A DNA stretch of 5,923 nucleotides, taken from the NCBI GenBank assembly GCA_030596265.1, contig JAUVKM010000147.1, positions 1 to 5,923 on the forward strand. The letters run 5' to 3'. The notes beneath the pieces were generated by a model. It made no database searches. It was not told the origin of the DNA and worked only from the letters and a program-made list of their open reading frames with translations. The position numbers and the translations under genes are program-made. Below are positions 1-5,581 of the stretch, piece by piece (position 1 is the stretch's first letter; every line of letters begins with the position of its first letter). Source of the stretch: Candidatus Cloacimonadota bacterium. Lineage in GTDB: Bacteria > Cloacimonadota > Cloacimonadia > Cloacimonadales > TCS61.

Positions 1-284
1 CTGGGTTGGTTAATGTAGAAGATGATATTGTCGCAAAAGGTAATTTATGTTTTAATTTTCCTAATCCAGCGAGAAGTTCGACAGATATAATGTTCAGTAA
101 TCCACAGAGTAAAAAGACTGAGATAATAGTCTATAATGCCAGAGGGCAAAGAATTGAAAAAATTGAAACTGATAATAACTTTTATACTTTGAATGTTTCT
201 AATTATGCATCCGGAGTCTATTTTTACGGAATTAGAAATGAGAATATGCAATCACAATACAATAAAATGATTATAATTAAGTAA
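1..284 (+). CDS. C-terminal fragment of a secreted protein with T9SS type A (Por-type) sorting domain
   Basis: The reading frame is open from the left edge (first full codon at 3) to a TAA at 282-284, so only the last 93 residues of a longer protein are visible. No real start lies inside the window; the TTG at 6 has no ribosome site. The fragment has the pattern of a Por-secretion tail: a 'FNFPNPARSSTDIMF' opening (the usual Y/F-PNP-x-x-x-x-T-x-I-x-F strand), then 'EIIVYNARGQRIEKI', then 'YASGVYFYGI', ending in a basic/hydrophobic 'KMIIIK'. In this family the tail directs passage through the outer membrane by the type IX system and is usually removed or used for surface attachment. The catalytic or binding part lies outside the window. 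The same tail type ends the large protein at 1072-3672, so both are probably exported by one route. Confidence 0.85.
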   Translation, partial: GLVNVEDDIVAKGNLCFNFPNPARSSTDIMFSNPQSKKTEIIVYNARGQRIEKIETDNNFYTLNVSNYASGVYFYGIRNENMQSQYNKMIIIK

Positions 285-338
285 AATATAAAATTGTGTA
301 CTGAAAATTGAAACTGAAAGAATATTAGAAGAAAAAAA

Positions 339-917
339 ATGACACTACTTGAAAAAGCATTAAAAAGTAATCGGTGCATAATTAGCGTTATGGGAGCACA
401 TGCCGGTGAAGACGCTGATTCCATTTTTGATAGAAAAATTACTGATATTGACCAAACTGGCAAAACATTCTGGCTAATGAGATCACCAAAAGCAAGCCCA
501 ATTCAAGTACAAAAAATTTGTATGTCTTTACCTGTTTATGCTATTTTCGTTGAACCAGCTTCCAAGGGTGGTACCCAGCCTGCAAAAAATAACGAAACTG
601 CAAGAGAATACTCTACTGATAAAAAAAAATGGTTTCAAATTCCAAAAGGAGTCAGTCCTGTCACAGGAAAAATTGATTATGGTGCCGCTGCTCTTATTTT
701 CGACAAAATGACATCTACTGTAAACGGAACAATTGATCTATGGAAATATTGTGATTTTTCTAATGAAGAACAACCCATTGTATTCAGGCAGGGTTGTTCT
801 ACTGTTTGTGCTATTCAAAAAGACAGATCAATACATCCAGACAGAATGAAATCTCGGTGTCGTGGAATTGTCGCAGTAGCTAAACTGACGGAACCTTATT
901 GTGTGTGGTTAAAATAA
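339..917 (+). CDS. Conserved-looking hypothetical protein, 192 aa, function unknown
   Basis: ATG at 339 is preceded by a weak purine-rich AGAAG (327-331) seven bases upstream; the frame ends with TAA at 915-917. I do not recognise the family. There is no signal peptide or membrane segment, so a cytoplasmic protein is expected. The sequence reads as a compact mixed alpha/beta domain with stretches that look conserved: 'VMGAHAGEDADSIFDRKI' (17-34), 'GKTFWLMRSPKASP' (41-54), 'FVEPASKGGTQPA' (70-82) and 'KIDYGAAALIFDKM' (111-124). It has seven cysteines (13, 61, 138, 153, 157, 174, 188), including a CxxxC pair at 153/157; no clear zinc-ribbon pattern follows from them. It stands alone between two exported-protein genes, 54 bp after the previous stop and 154 bp before the next preferred start, and does not look like part of their pathway. 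It could be an acquired single-gene cargo. The gene call is firm; any function would be invention. Confidence 0.8.
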   Translation: MTLLEKALKSNRCIISVMGAHAGEDADSIFDRKITDIDQTGKTFWLMRSPKASPIQVQKICMSLPVYAIFVEPASKGGTQPAKNNETAREYSTDKKKWFQIPKGVSPVTGKIDYGAAALIFDKMTSTVNGTIDLWKYCDFSNEEQPIVFRQGCSTVCAIQKDRSIHPDRMKSRCRGIVAVAKLTEPYCVWLK

Positions 918-947
918 TTGATAATCACAGCATAAAAAAGGGACATC

Positions 948-1028
948 ATGTACCAAAAAACCTTGGAAATTTGTTATCATAAAATAGATTTAATTTCTGT
1001 GCTAAGTAATCTAAAGCCCATTATTTAA
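948..1028 (+). CDS. Possible small ORF, 26 aa (unproven)
   Basis: An ATG at 948 opens a 26-codon frame ending in TAA at 1026-1028. It is preceded by AAAGGG (937-942), a plausible Shine-Dalgarno sequence with a 5-base spacer. The peptide is 'MYQKTLEICYHKIDLISVL' followed by 'SNLKPII': mixed, mildly hydrophobic at the C end, no clear membrane helix. It lies between the orphan 192-aa gene and the large exported-protein gene. It may be a leader peptide, a remnant of a decayed gene, or chance: an open stretch this short is expected in AT-rich DNA. Confidence 0.2.
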   Translation: MYQKTLEICYHKIDLISVLSNLKPII

Positions 1029-1060
1029 ATATTAGCCATGATTTGTGAAAAAAAGTAAAA

Positions 1061-1065
1061 AAGGA
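1061..1065 (+). promoter_or_regulatory. Ribosome binding site deciding the start at 1072
   Basis: AAGGA lies six bases before the ATG at 1072. An in-frame GTG at 1045 would add nine lysine-rich residues in front of the signal peptide. It has no ribosome site of its own and would contain this AAGGA inside its coding region, so ATG 1072 is preferred. Confidence 0.7.
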
Positions 1066-1071
1066 AAAAAA

Positions 1072-3672
1072 ATGAAAAAAATAATTATTTTGATAGGCTT
1101 AGTTTTTATAACAAATATTGTCTTTGCTATTACAATTGATGGTTATGCCTTTTTAGAAAACCAAACAAACCATTCTGGAATTGAAATTTACTTTGAAATG
1201 ATTGCACCAAGTGATTCAATATATACAGTTTATACAAATTCAAATGGATATTACGTTGTTGATATTGAAAATGGAATTTATGACATCACTTATTCAAAAG
1301 ATGATTATTTTTTTGAATGGCAAACTAATCAAAGTTTATTTTCAAATACAACACTTCCTGATATTACATTATTAGAGCATACAACAATATTAAATGTGCC
1401 ATCGGTATTCTCAACAATTCAGACTGCTATAGATCACGCTTTTGCTGCCGATACCGTTCTTGTCCAACCCGGTACTTATTATGAGACAATTGATTATTGT
1501 GGAAAAAATATAACTGTTGCTTCATTATTCTTAACTACTCAGGATACGTCTTATATTTCCCTAACAATTATTGATGCTGACTGGCCAAACAATGTTGGCA
1601 GTGTAGTTACTTTTCATAGTGGAGAATCTACAGCAGTTTTAAGTGGCTTTACAATACAGAATGGTAGATCAAATCAAGGAGGTGGTGGAATATACAGTTC
1701 CAACTATTCTACACCTAGTATAGAGAATGTCATAATTGTTTCTAATAGCTATATTGGTCCATATCCTGGAGGAGGTGGGGTTTACTGTTGGGCATCCAAT
1801 ATAAGCTTAGAGAATGTAATTATATCAGATAATTATTCCGATGGTTATGGTGGTGGAATATTTTCTTATGCTTCTGACATTAATTTAGAGAATGTAACAA
1901 TAATAGATAACTATGCGGATGGACCTGGCGGTGGGATTTATTTAATTTATGATTTTATAAATGGAAGTACGTTTAAGAATGTTATTATAGCAAATAATAC
2001 TGCTGATAGTCCTGGTGCTGGGATTTATCTTTCCAACACTAGTCCATGTATGGAGAACATGACAATAACAGGTAATTCGGGGGGCTATGGATACGTTGGA
2101 GCTGGGATTCATTGTTACAATAGTAACCCGAGTATAGTAAATTCTATAGTATCTGATAATATGGATGGTTTTGGTATTTGTGTATCATCAGGCACTCCTT
2201 CAATAACATACTCAAATTTTTTTAACAACGAAAATGGTAATTTTTATAATTGTGGACAGTGGATGGGAGTAAATGTAACTACTAATGCCAATGGAGATAG
2301 TTGCGATGTGTATATGAATATTCAACTAGACCCTTTATTTGTAGACATTGGGAATAAAGATTATCATTTAACATCTTCTTCCCCTTGTGTCGATGCTGGT
2401 GATCCAAATTCATTCCCCGACCCAGATGGGACAATTGCAGATATGGGTGCTTTCTATTTCGATCAATTTCCTTATATGCTTGTTGCTGATTTTAATTCCG
2501 ATCTAACAATTGGTACAGTTCCTTTAGTTGTAAATTTCACTGACCTTTCTATTCCTGGTTTGTTAGGTAATCCAATAATAGAGTGGGAATGGGATTTCGA
2601 TAATGATGGAACAATTGACTCCAGCGAACAGAATCCATTATTTACTTATACAGAATCTGGTTTGTACACAGTAACATTAACTGTAGGCGATGGTTCAAAT
2701 ACTGATACGGAAATAAAAGTGGATTATATTACAGTTGGTGAAACAATACTTGCTGATTTCGAAGCAAACCCACTTTCCGGTTTGGTACCGCTTGAAGTTC
2801 AATTTACTGATTTATCAACAGGTGGTCTTCCAGCATTAATACGAAATTCAAAAAGTTATGAACAATCAAAGGTTTTAGAGAGTACAAATTCACGAGAAAT
2901 TGTTTCCTGGGAATGGGATTTCGATAATGATGGAACAATTGACTCCAGCGAACAGAATCCATTTTTTACATATACAGAAGCTGGTTTATACACTGTAACA
3001 TTAACTGTAAGTGATGGCTCAAATACTGATACGGAAACAAAAGTGGATTATATTACAATTGCTGAACCAATAATTGCTGATTTCGAAGCAAATCTACTTT
3101 CCGGTTTACAACCACTTGAAGTTCAATTTACTGATTTATCAACAGGTGGTCTTTCTACATTAATGCGAAATTCTAATAATTATAAACAATCAAGGGTTTT
3201 GGAGAATACAAATTCACGAGAAATCGTTTCCTGGCAATGGGATTTCGATAATGATGGAACAATTGATTCCAACGAACAGAATCCATTATTTACTTATACA
3301 GAAGCTGGTTTATTTACAGTAACATTAACTGTCAGTGATGGCACAAATGAAGATACGGAGATCAAAGTAGATTATATCGAAGTTGCTGGTACTGGTACTG
3401 AACTTGAAATTATTCCTCTTGAAACAAAATTATATCAAAACCATCCCAATCCTTTTAATCCAGTAACGAATATCAAATTTGACATCATTGAAAAAGAAAG
3501 TGGGATCTTAACTATTTTTAATGTAAAGGGACAAATACTGGTATCTAAAAAGTTTAGTTCGGGAAAACATGATTACTTTTGGAATGCAGAAAATTGTGGT
3601 TCAGGAATTTATTTCTTTAAACTGAAAACAGATAATTATGCATTTGTTAAGAAGATGGTTTTGTTAAAATAA
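1072..3672 (+). CDS. Large exported protein: signal peptide, beta-helix, three PKD domains, T9SS-type tail
   Basis: From ATG 1072 the protein has 866 residues. Residues 1-19 form a Sec signal peptide (two lysines, long hydrophobic core, cleavage likely after 'VFA'). Residues 20-103 resemble a carboxypeptidase-regulatory-like beta-sandwich ('ITIDGYAFLEN...TNSNGYYVVDIENGIYDITYS'). Residues 104-465 form a right-handed parallel beta-helix of the pectin-lyase-like type. It opens with 'SVFSTIQTAIDHAFAADTVL', has glycine-rich rungs ('GGGIY', 'GAGIY') starting near 203, 233, 260, 286, 315 and 343, and ends with 'SPCVDAGDP...ADMGAFYF'. Three PKD domains follow at about 469-557, 558-665 and 666-773, each with a 'W-x-WDFDNDGTID' strand. 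Residues 787-866 are a Por-type sorting tail ('NHPNPFNPVTNIKF' ... 'GSGIYFFKLK' ... 'KKMVLLK'). Such proteins are cell-surface or secreted adhesins or polysaccharide-binding/degrading proteins. No pectate-lyase or glycosidase catalytic residues can be assigned by eye, so binding versus catalysis is open. It stands alone on its strand, 154 bp after the preceding long gene. Confidence 0.9.
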   Translation: MKKIIILIGLVFITNIVFAITIDGYAFLENQTNHSGIEIYFEMIAPSDSIYTVYTNSNGYYVVDIENGIYDITYSKDDYFFEWQTNQSLFSNTTLPDITLLEHTTILNVPSVFSTIQTAIDHAFAADTVLVQPGTYYETIDYCGKNITVASLFLTTQDTSYISLTIIDADWPNNVGSVVTFHSGESTAVLSGFTIQNGRSNQGGGGIYSSNYSTPSIENVIIVSNSYIGPYPGGGGVYCWASNISLENVIISDNYSDGYGGGIFSYASDINLENVTIIDNYADGPGGGIYLIYDFINGSTFKNVIIANNTADSPGAGIYLSNTSPCMENMTITGNSGGYGYVGAGIHCYNSNPSIVNSIVSDNMDGFGICVSSGTPSITYSNFFNNENGNFYNCGQWMGVNVTTNANGDSCDVYMNIQLDPLFVDIGNKDYHLTSSSPCVDAGDPNSFPDPDGTIADMGAFYFDQFPYMLVADFNSDLTIGTVPLVVNFTDLSIPGLLGNPIIEWEWDFDNDGTIDSSEQNPLFTYTESGLYTVTLTVGDGSNTDTEIKVDYITVGETILADFEANPLSGLVPLEVQFTDLSTGGLPALIRNSKSYEQSKVLESTNSREIVSWEWDFDNDGTIDSSEQNPFFTYTEAGLYTVTLTVSDGSNTDTETKVDYITIAEPIIADFEANLLSGLQPLEVQFTDLSTGGLSTLMRNSNNYKQSRVLENTNSREIVSWQWDFDNDGTIDSNEQNPLFTYTEAGLFTVTLTVSDGTNEDTEIKVDYIEVAGTGTELEIIPLETKLYQNHPNPFNPVTNIKFDIIEKESGILTIFNVKGQILVSKKFSSGKHDYFWNAENCGSGIYFFKLKTDNYAFVKKMVLLK
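2584..2907 (+). repeat. Coding tandem repeat, unit 1 of about 2.5 (324 bp, PKD region)
   Basis: The unit starts at the 'WEWDFDNDG' codons of PKD 1 and runs to just before the same codons of PKD 2. Positions 2584-2639 match 2908-2963 at all 56 bases. The unit encodes the second half of one PKD domain and the first half of the next, including a loop of about 19 residues ('RNSKSYEQSKVLESTNSRE') that PKD 1 lacks. Confidence 0.85.
2908..3231 (+). repeat. Coding tandem repeat, unit 2 (324 bp), followed by a half unit to about 3390
   Basis: This is the second copy of the 108-codon unit; a third half copy continues from 3232 to about 3390. Aligned as whole PKD domains, 2743-3066 and 3067-3390 differ at about 43 of 324 positions by hand count (about 87% identity) with no gaps. 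Many differences are at third codon positions, so the frame and fold have been kept since duplication. Confidence 0.85.
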
Positions 3673-3688
3673 AATTGTCATCCTGAGT

Positions 3689-3708
3689 TTTCCGGCAGCT
3701 GCCGGAAA
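3689..3708. repeat. Perfect 20-bp palindrome
   Basis: TTTCCGGCAGCTGCCGGAAA is fully self-complementary. It would give a strong GC-rich stem or cruciform inside the 117-bp element. No T-tract follows on either strand, so it is not a canonical intrinsic terminator. Confidence 0.9.
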
Positions 3709-3753
3709 GTATCGAAGGATAGTGAAAGAATCAAAGATGTGTTCTCGACACTT

Positions 3754-3769
3754 CCCCGATTTATCGGGG
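3754..3769. repeat. CCCCGAT-TT-ATCGGGG hairpin
   Basis: Arms of seven bases (3754-3760 and 3763-3769) are perfectly complementary around two T's; sterically this is a six-pair stem with a four-base loop. It lies near the right end of the 117-bp element and has no adjacent T-tract. Confidence 0.85.
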
Positions 3770-3828
3770 CTTTGCTCCTACTCAGTGTGACAGGAAAATT
3801 TGAAAAATAATAAGAAACCCCTTTTTAT

Positions 3829-3847
3829 TTCCCCTTATGAAGGGGAA
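3829..3847. repeat. 8-bp stem hairpin, TTCCCCTT-ATG-AAGGGGAA
   Basis: Perfect 8-bp arms (3829-3836 and 3840-3847) enclose an ATG loop. A second CCCCTT at 3818-3823 could pair with the same AAGGGG, giving an alternative longer-loop fold. Between the convergent genes it may help end transcription from both sides, but neither strand has an immediate U-run, so I do not call it a terminator. Confidence 0.7.
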
Positions 3848-3883
3848 CAGGTGAAGCTTTGCTAACTCAAAATTTCTGATATT

Positions 3884-3912
3884 TTTTTGTTCGTTATAGT
3901 TCGTTGCTAATT
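3884..3912 (+). repeat. Left arm of a 29-bp inverted repeat framing the YtcJ-type gene
   Basis: This arm matches the reverse complement of 5442-5470 at 28 of 29 positions; the one difference is C versus T at 3907. It contains GTTCGTT twice (3889-3895 and 3899-3905), ten bases apart, about one helical turn. The arm ends 25 bp beyond the stop codon of the amidohydrolase gene. Confidence 0.85.
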
Positions 3913-3937
3913 TTCTTTTTACTGAGAATAAACAAAA

Positions 3938-5416
3938 TCAAATCAACTTCTGCTCACCTTTTACAACCACAGAATTAATTGGAATATCCTTTATTGAATT
4001 ACTCTCTAAAATATTTTCTTTCAAACAGACAAAATTAGCTAATTTCCCTTTTTCAATTGTTCCAAATCTATTATCGTCATCGGAAAGAACTGCTGCATTT
4101 TTTGTGTAAATCTTGATAGCCTGGTAAGAAGTGAGTTGTTCTTTCTCATTATGGATTCTGGTTGCAGCATCAATTCCCATTAAAGCATTCATATCAGTTA
4201 TATACCAGTCAGAACCACCAGTGAGTAAAATATTCCTATTGCAAATTGAAGCAAGTCTTGTGGTTTGGGAAACTCTCATTGTTCCCAGTCGTTTCTCATA
4301 AAGTCCATTTTTCCCAGCCCATAATCTATCAAACATAGGCTGCATTACTGCACTCACATTTGCCTTTGCCATTCTATCCAGCATTTCATCATTGTTAAGT
4401 TCATTATGAATTATCATGTGTTTCAGATCTTTTGGATTTTCTCTTTGAACAGTTTCGTAACAACTAAGTATTTGAGAGATCGCAGCATCGCCAATACAAT
4501 GAACAGCAACCTGCAAATTATTTTTATGAGCTTTATTAATAAAATTTTGCCAGAAATCATTGGAACGATATAAAATCCCGCAAGTTTCAGGCTTGTCGGA
4601 ATATGGCTCTAATAAAGCTGCGGAGTGTGAACCAAAAGAACCATCAGCTAGAACACATCCACCAATTCTGGGAGAACCGATTTCTAATGCAATATCAACA
4701 TCTGTTATTTGAGGATACAAAATGAATTCAATTGGAAATAGATGCAGATTCTCTTTGATCAGTTTGTAATGTTTAATATCAGAATAAGCATCGCCGATCA
4801 TCGTGTGAATTGTGGTATGACCGTTTTGTAGAGCAATTTGTGCAGCTTGTTGATAGGCTTGTAAAATTGCATCATCCGTTAAATCCCTATGAAACCAATT
4901 TGAAGCTTTTCCATTTGCTCTTCCAAAAAGATAACCGTCAAAGTTTGAAGGAAGCGGTTTCTCCCAATCTATCATTTTGGCAGCTTTAGAATTTATTGCA
5001 CAGCTATGCCCATCAACCCGTCTTAGAATGAGAGGAATATCCGGGAAAATAGTATCAAGTTCTTTTAGTGTTGGGAATCTCTTTTCTTTTACGTTATTTT
5101 CATCAAAATGAAAGGCAAAGATCTTTCCGCTAACCGGTTTTGTTTTGGACAAAATTTCAAAAACTTCACTTAAACTTGTGACATTTTCCAGATTTGCGTT
5201 TAGGGTGTATAATCCACCCTCAAATGAGTGAGTATGAGTATCAATGAACCCAGGGTAAACGAAACTTTTTCTGAGATCGACCTTCTCAATATTCTCAATT
5301 TCTGGAGTTTGAATAAAAGTTTCTTTGATGTATCCATTATTATCTACCAATACTGCAGAGACAATGTCACCTTCTTCTTTCATTGTATAAAACTGTGCAT
5401 TATAAAATAACTTCAT
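3938..5416 (-). CDS. YtcJ-type metal-dependent amidohydrolase (amidohydrolase family 3)
   Basis: The protein has 492 residues, somewhat shorter than most relatives; the start ATG (5414-5416) follows AAGGA with a 5-base gap. The order of motifs is that of YtcJ / N-substituted formamide deformylase-like hydrolases: 'VYPGFIDTHTH' with the metal-binding HxH (H61, H63); 'LRRVDGHSCAINSKAA' (131-146); 'LADGSFGSHSAALLEPYSD' (256-274); 'VAVHCIGDAAI' with H306; 'IIHNEL' with H337; and 'GGSDWY' with the catalytic-type D403. Residues from about 435 return to the small beta domain. No signal peptide is seen, so it is probably cytoplasmic. The family hydrolyses amide or formamide bonds, but substrates are mostly unknown and none can be named here. 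Two positions depart from the consensus I remember: the lysine of 'K-x-F-A-D-G' is C254, and the 'IEH' glutamate is I336. It is transcribed in the same direction as the amidohydrolase fragment 165 bp upstream and is framed by a 29-bp inverted repeat. Confidence 0.88.
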   Translation of the reverse strand: MKLFYNAQFYTMKEEGDIVSAVLVDNNGYIKETFIQTPEIENIEKVDLRKSFVYPGFIDTHTHSFEGGLYTLNANLENVTSLSEVFEILSKTKPVSGKIFAFHFDENNVKEKRFPTLKELDTIFPDIPLILRRVDGHSCAINSKAAKMIDWEKPLPSNFDGYLFGRANGKASNWFHRDLTDDAILQAYQQAAQIALQNGHTTIHTMIGDAYSDIKHYKLIKENLHLFPIEFILYPQITDVDIALEIGSPRIGGCVLADGSFGSHSAALLEPYSDKPETCGILYRSNDFWQNFINKAHKNNLQVAVHCIGDAAISQILSCYETVQRENPKDLKHMIIHNELNNDEMLDRMAKANVSAVMQPMFDRLWAGKNGLYEKRLGTMRVSQTTRLASICNRNILLTGGSDWYITDMNALMGIDAATRIHNEKEQLTSYQAIKIYTKNAAVLSDDDNRFGTIEKGKLANFVCLKENILESNSIKDIPINSVVVKGEQKLI

Positions 5417-5421
5417 AAGTT

Positions 5422-5426
5422 TCCTT
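5422..5426 (-). promoter_or_regulatory. Ribosome binding site of the YtcJ-type gene
   Basis: Read on the minus strand this is AAGGA, five bases before the ATG at 5416-5414. It supports that start over any internal methionine. Confidence 0.7.
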
Positions 5427-5441
5427 AAGATTAATGAATTT

Positions 5442-5470
5442 AATTAACAACGAACTATAACGAACAAAAA
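5442..5470 (-). repeat. Right arm of the 29-bp inverted repeat, upstream of the YtcJ-type gene
   Basis: On the minus strand this reads like 3884-3912 with one mismatch, including the two GTTCGTT words ten bases apart. It lies 25 bp before the start codon, the same distance as the left arm from the stop codon. Its position just upstream of the ribosome site means it falls in the promoter or leader region and could be an operator. I found no convincing -10/-35 pair nearby. Its start can also pair weakly with TTTAGTTTGTAATT-like sequence near 5485-5498. Confidence 0.85.
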
Positions 5471-5556
5471 CCAAAATAAAAAATTTTAGTTTGTAATTTT
5501 CTTTTCAATTATTCCAGACTTTCAACAATTAATAATTTAACAATAAGCTTCATTTC

Positions 5557-5577
5557 TTTGTTAGTTTTTGTTAGCTG
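5557..5577 (+). repeat. Degenerate third copy of the GTTCGTT-type motif
   Basis: This 21-bp stretch matches 3886-3906 at 16 of 21 positions in the same orientation. It contains TTTGTTAG twice (5557-5564 and 5567-5574), again ten bases apart. It lies four bases beyond the stop of the second amidohydrolase gene. In T-rich DNA part of the match could be chance. Confidence 0.4.
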
Positions 5578-5581
5578 TTTT

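Larger units (their letters stand above)
3676..3792. repeat. MITE/REP-like element with terminal inverted repeats (117 bp)
   Basis: The ends TGTCATCCTGAGT (3676-3688) and ACTCAGTGTGACA (3780-3792) are inverted repeats matching at 11 of 13 positions. Inside lie a perfect 20-bp palindrome (3689-3708), a weaker inverted pair around AGTaTCGA / TCGACACT (3708-3715 and 3745-3752), and a CCCCGAT/ATCGGGG hairpin (3754-3769). It encodes nothing and begins three bases after the stop of the large exported protein. From memory, 'TGTCATCCTGAG ... CGAAGGAT' elements are dispersed in many FCB-group genomes; copy number here cannot be tested. AAAATT occurs on both sides (3671-3676 and 3795-3800), but overlap with the repeat end and AT richness make it poor evidence for a target duplication. 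In this convergent gap it could also act as a transcription barrier. Confidence 0.7.

Noticed and set aside
45..251. 68-codon minus-strand frame
   Set aside because: It is antisense to the T9SS-tail fragment; its composition is that of a reversed AT-rich gene and no family pattern is visible.
224..463. 79-codon minus-strand frame with hydrophobic stretches
   Set aside because: It overlaps the start of the 192-aa gene and the end of the tail fragment. The hydrophobicity comes from reading A-rich DNA antisense (TTT/ATT codons).
1045..1071. GTG at 1045 as the start of the large exported protein
   Set aside because: It adds a lysine-rich stretch ahead of an already complete signal peptide and lacks a ribosome site; ATG 1072 has AAGGA at ideal spacing.
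1678..2160. Periodic glycine-rich sequence considered as a nucleotide repeat
   Set aside because: The 26-30-residue period reflects coils of the beta-helix; the DNA of the rungs is too diverged for a recent repeat.
3689..3708. Palindrome as an intrinsic terminator for the large gene
   Set aside because: The stem is strong but the following bases (GTATCGAAGG) contain no T-tract; the same is true on the other strand.
3676..3792. CRISPR repeat or attachment site
   Set aside because: There is no regular spacer array, and no integrase or tRNA end is present in the window.
5228..5410. 60-codon plus-strand frame
   Set aside because: It is fully antisense to the N-terminal part of the YtcJ-type amidohydrolase, whose motifs are unmistakable.
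5471..5581. Promoter search upstream of the YtcJ-type gene
   Set aside because: The AT-rich stretch offers many weak TAnnTTTG- or TATAAT-like words but none with a convincing partner at proper spacing.
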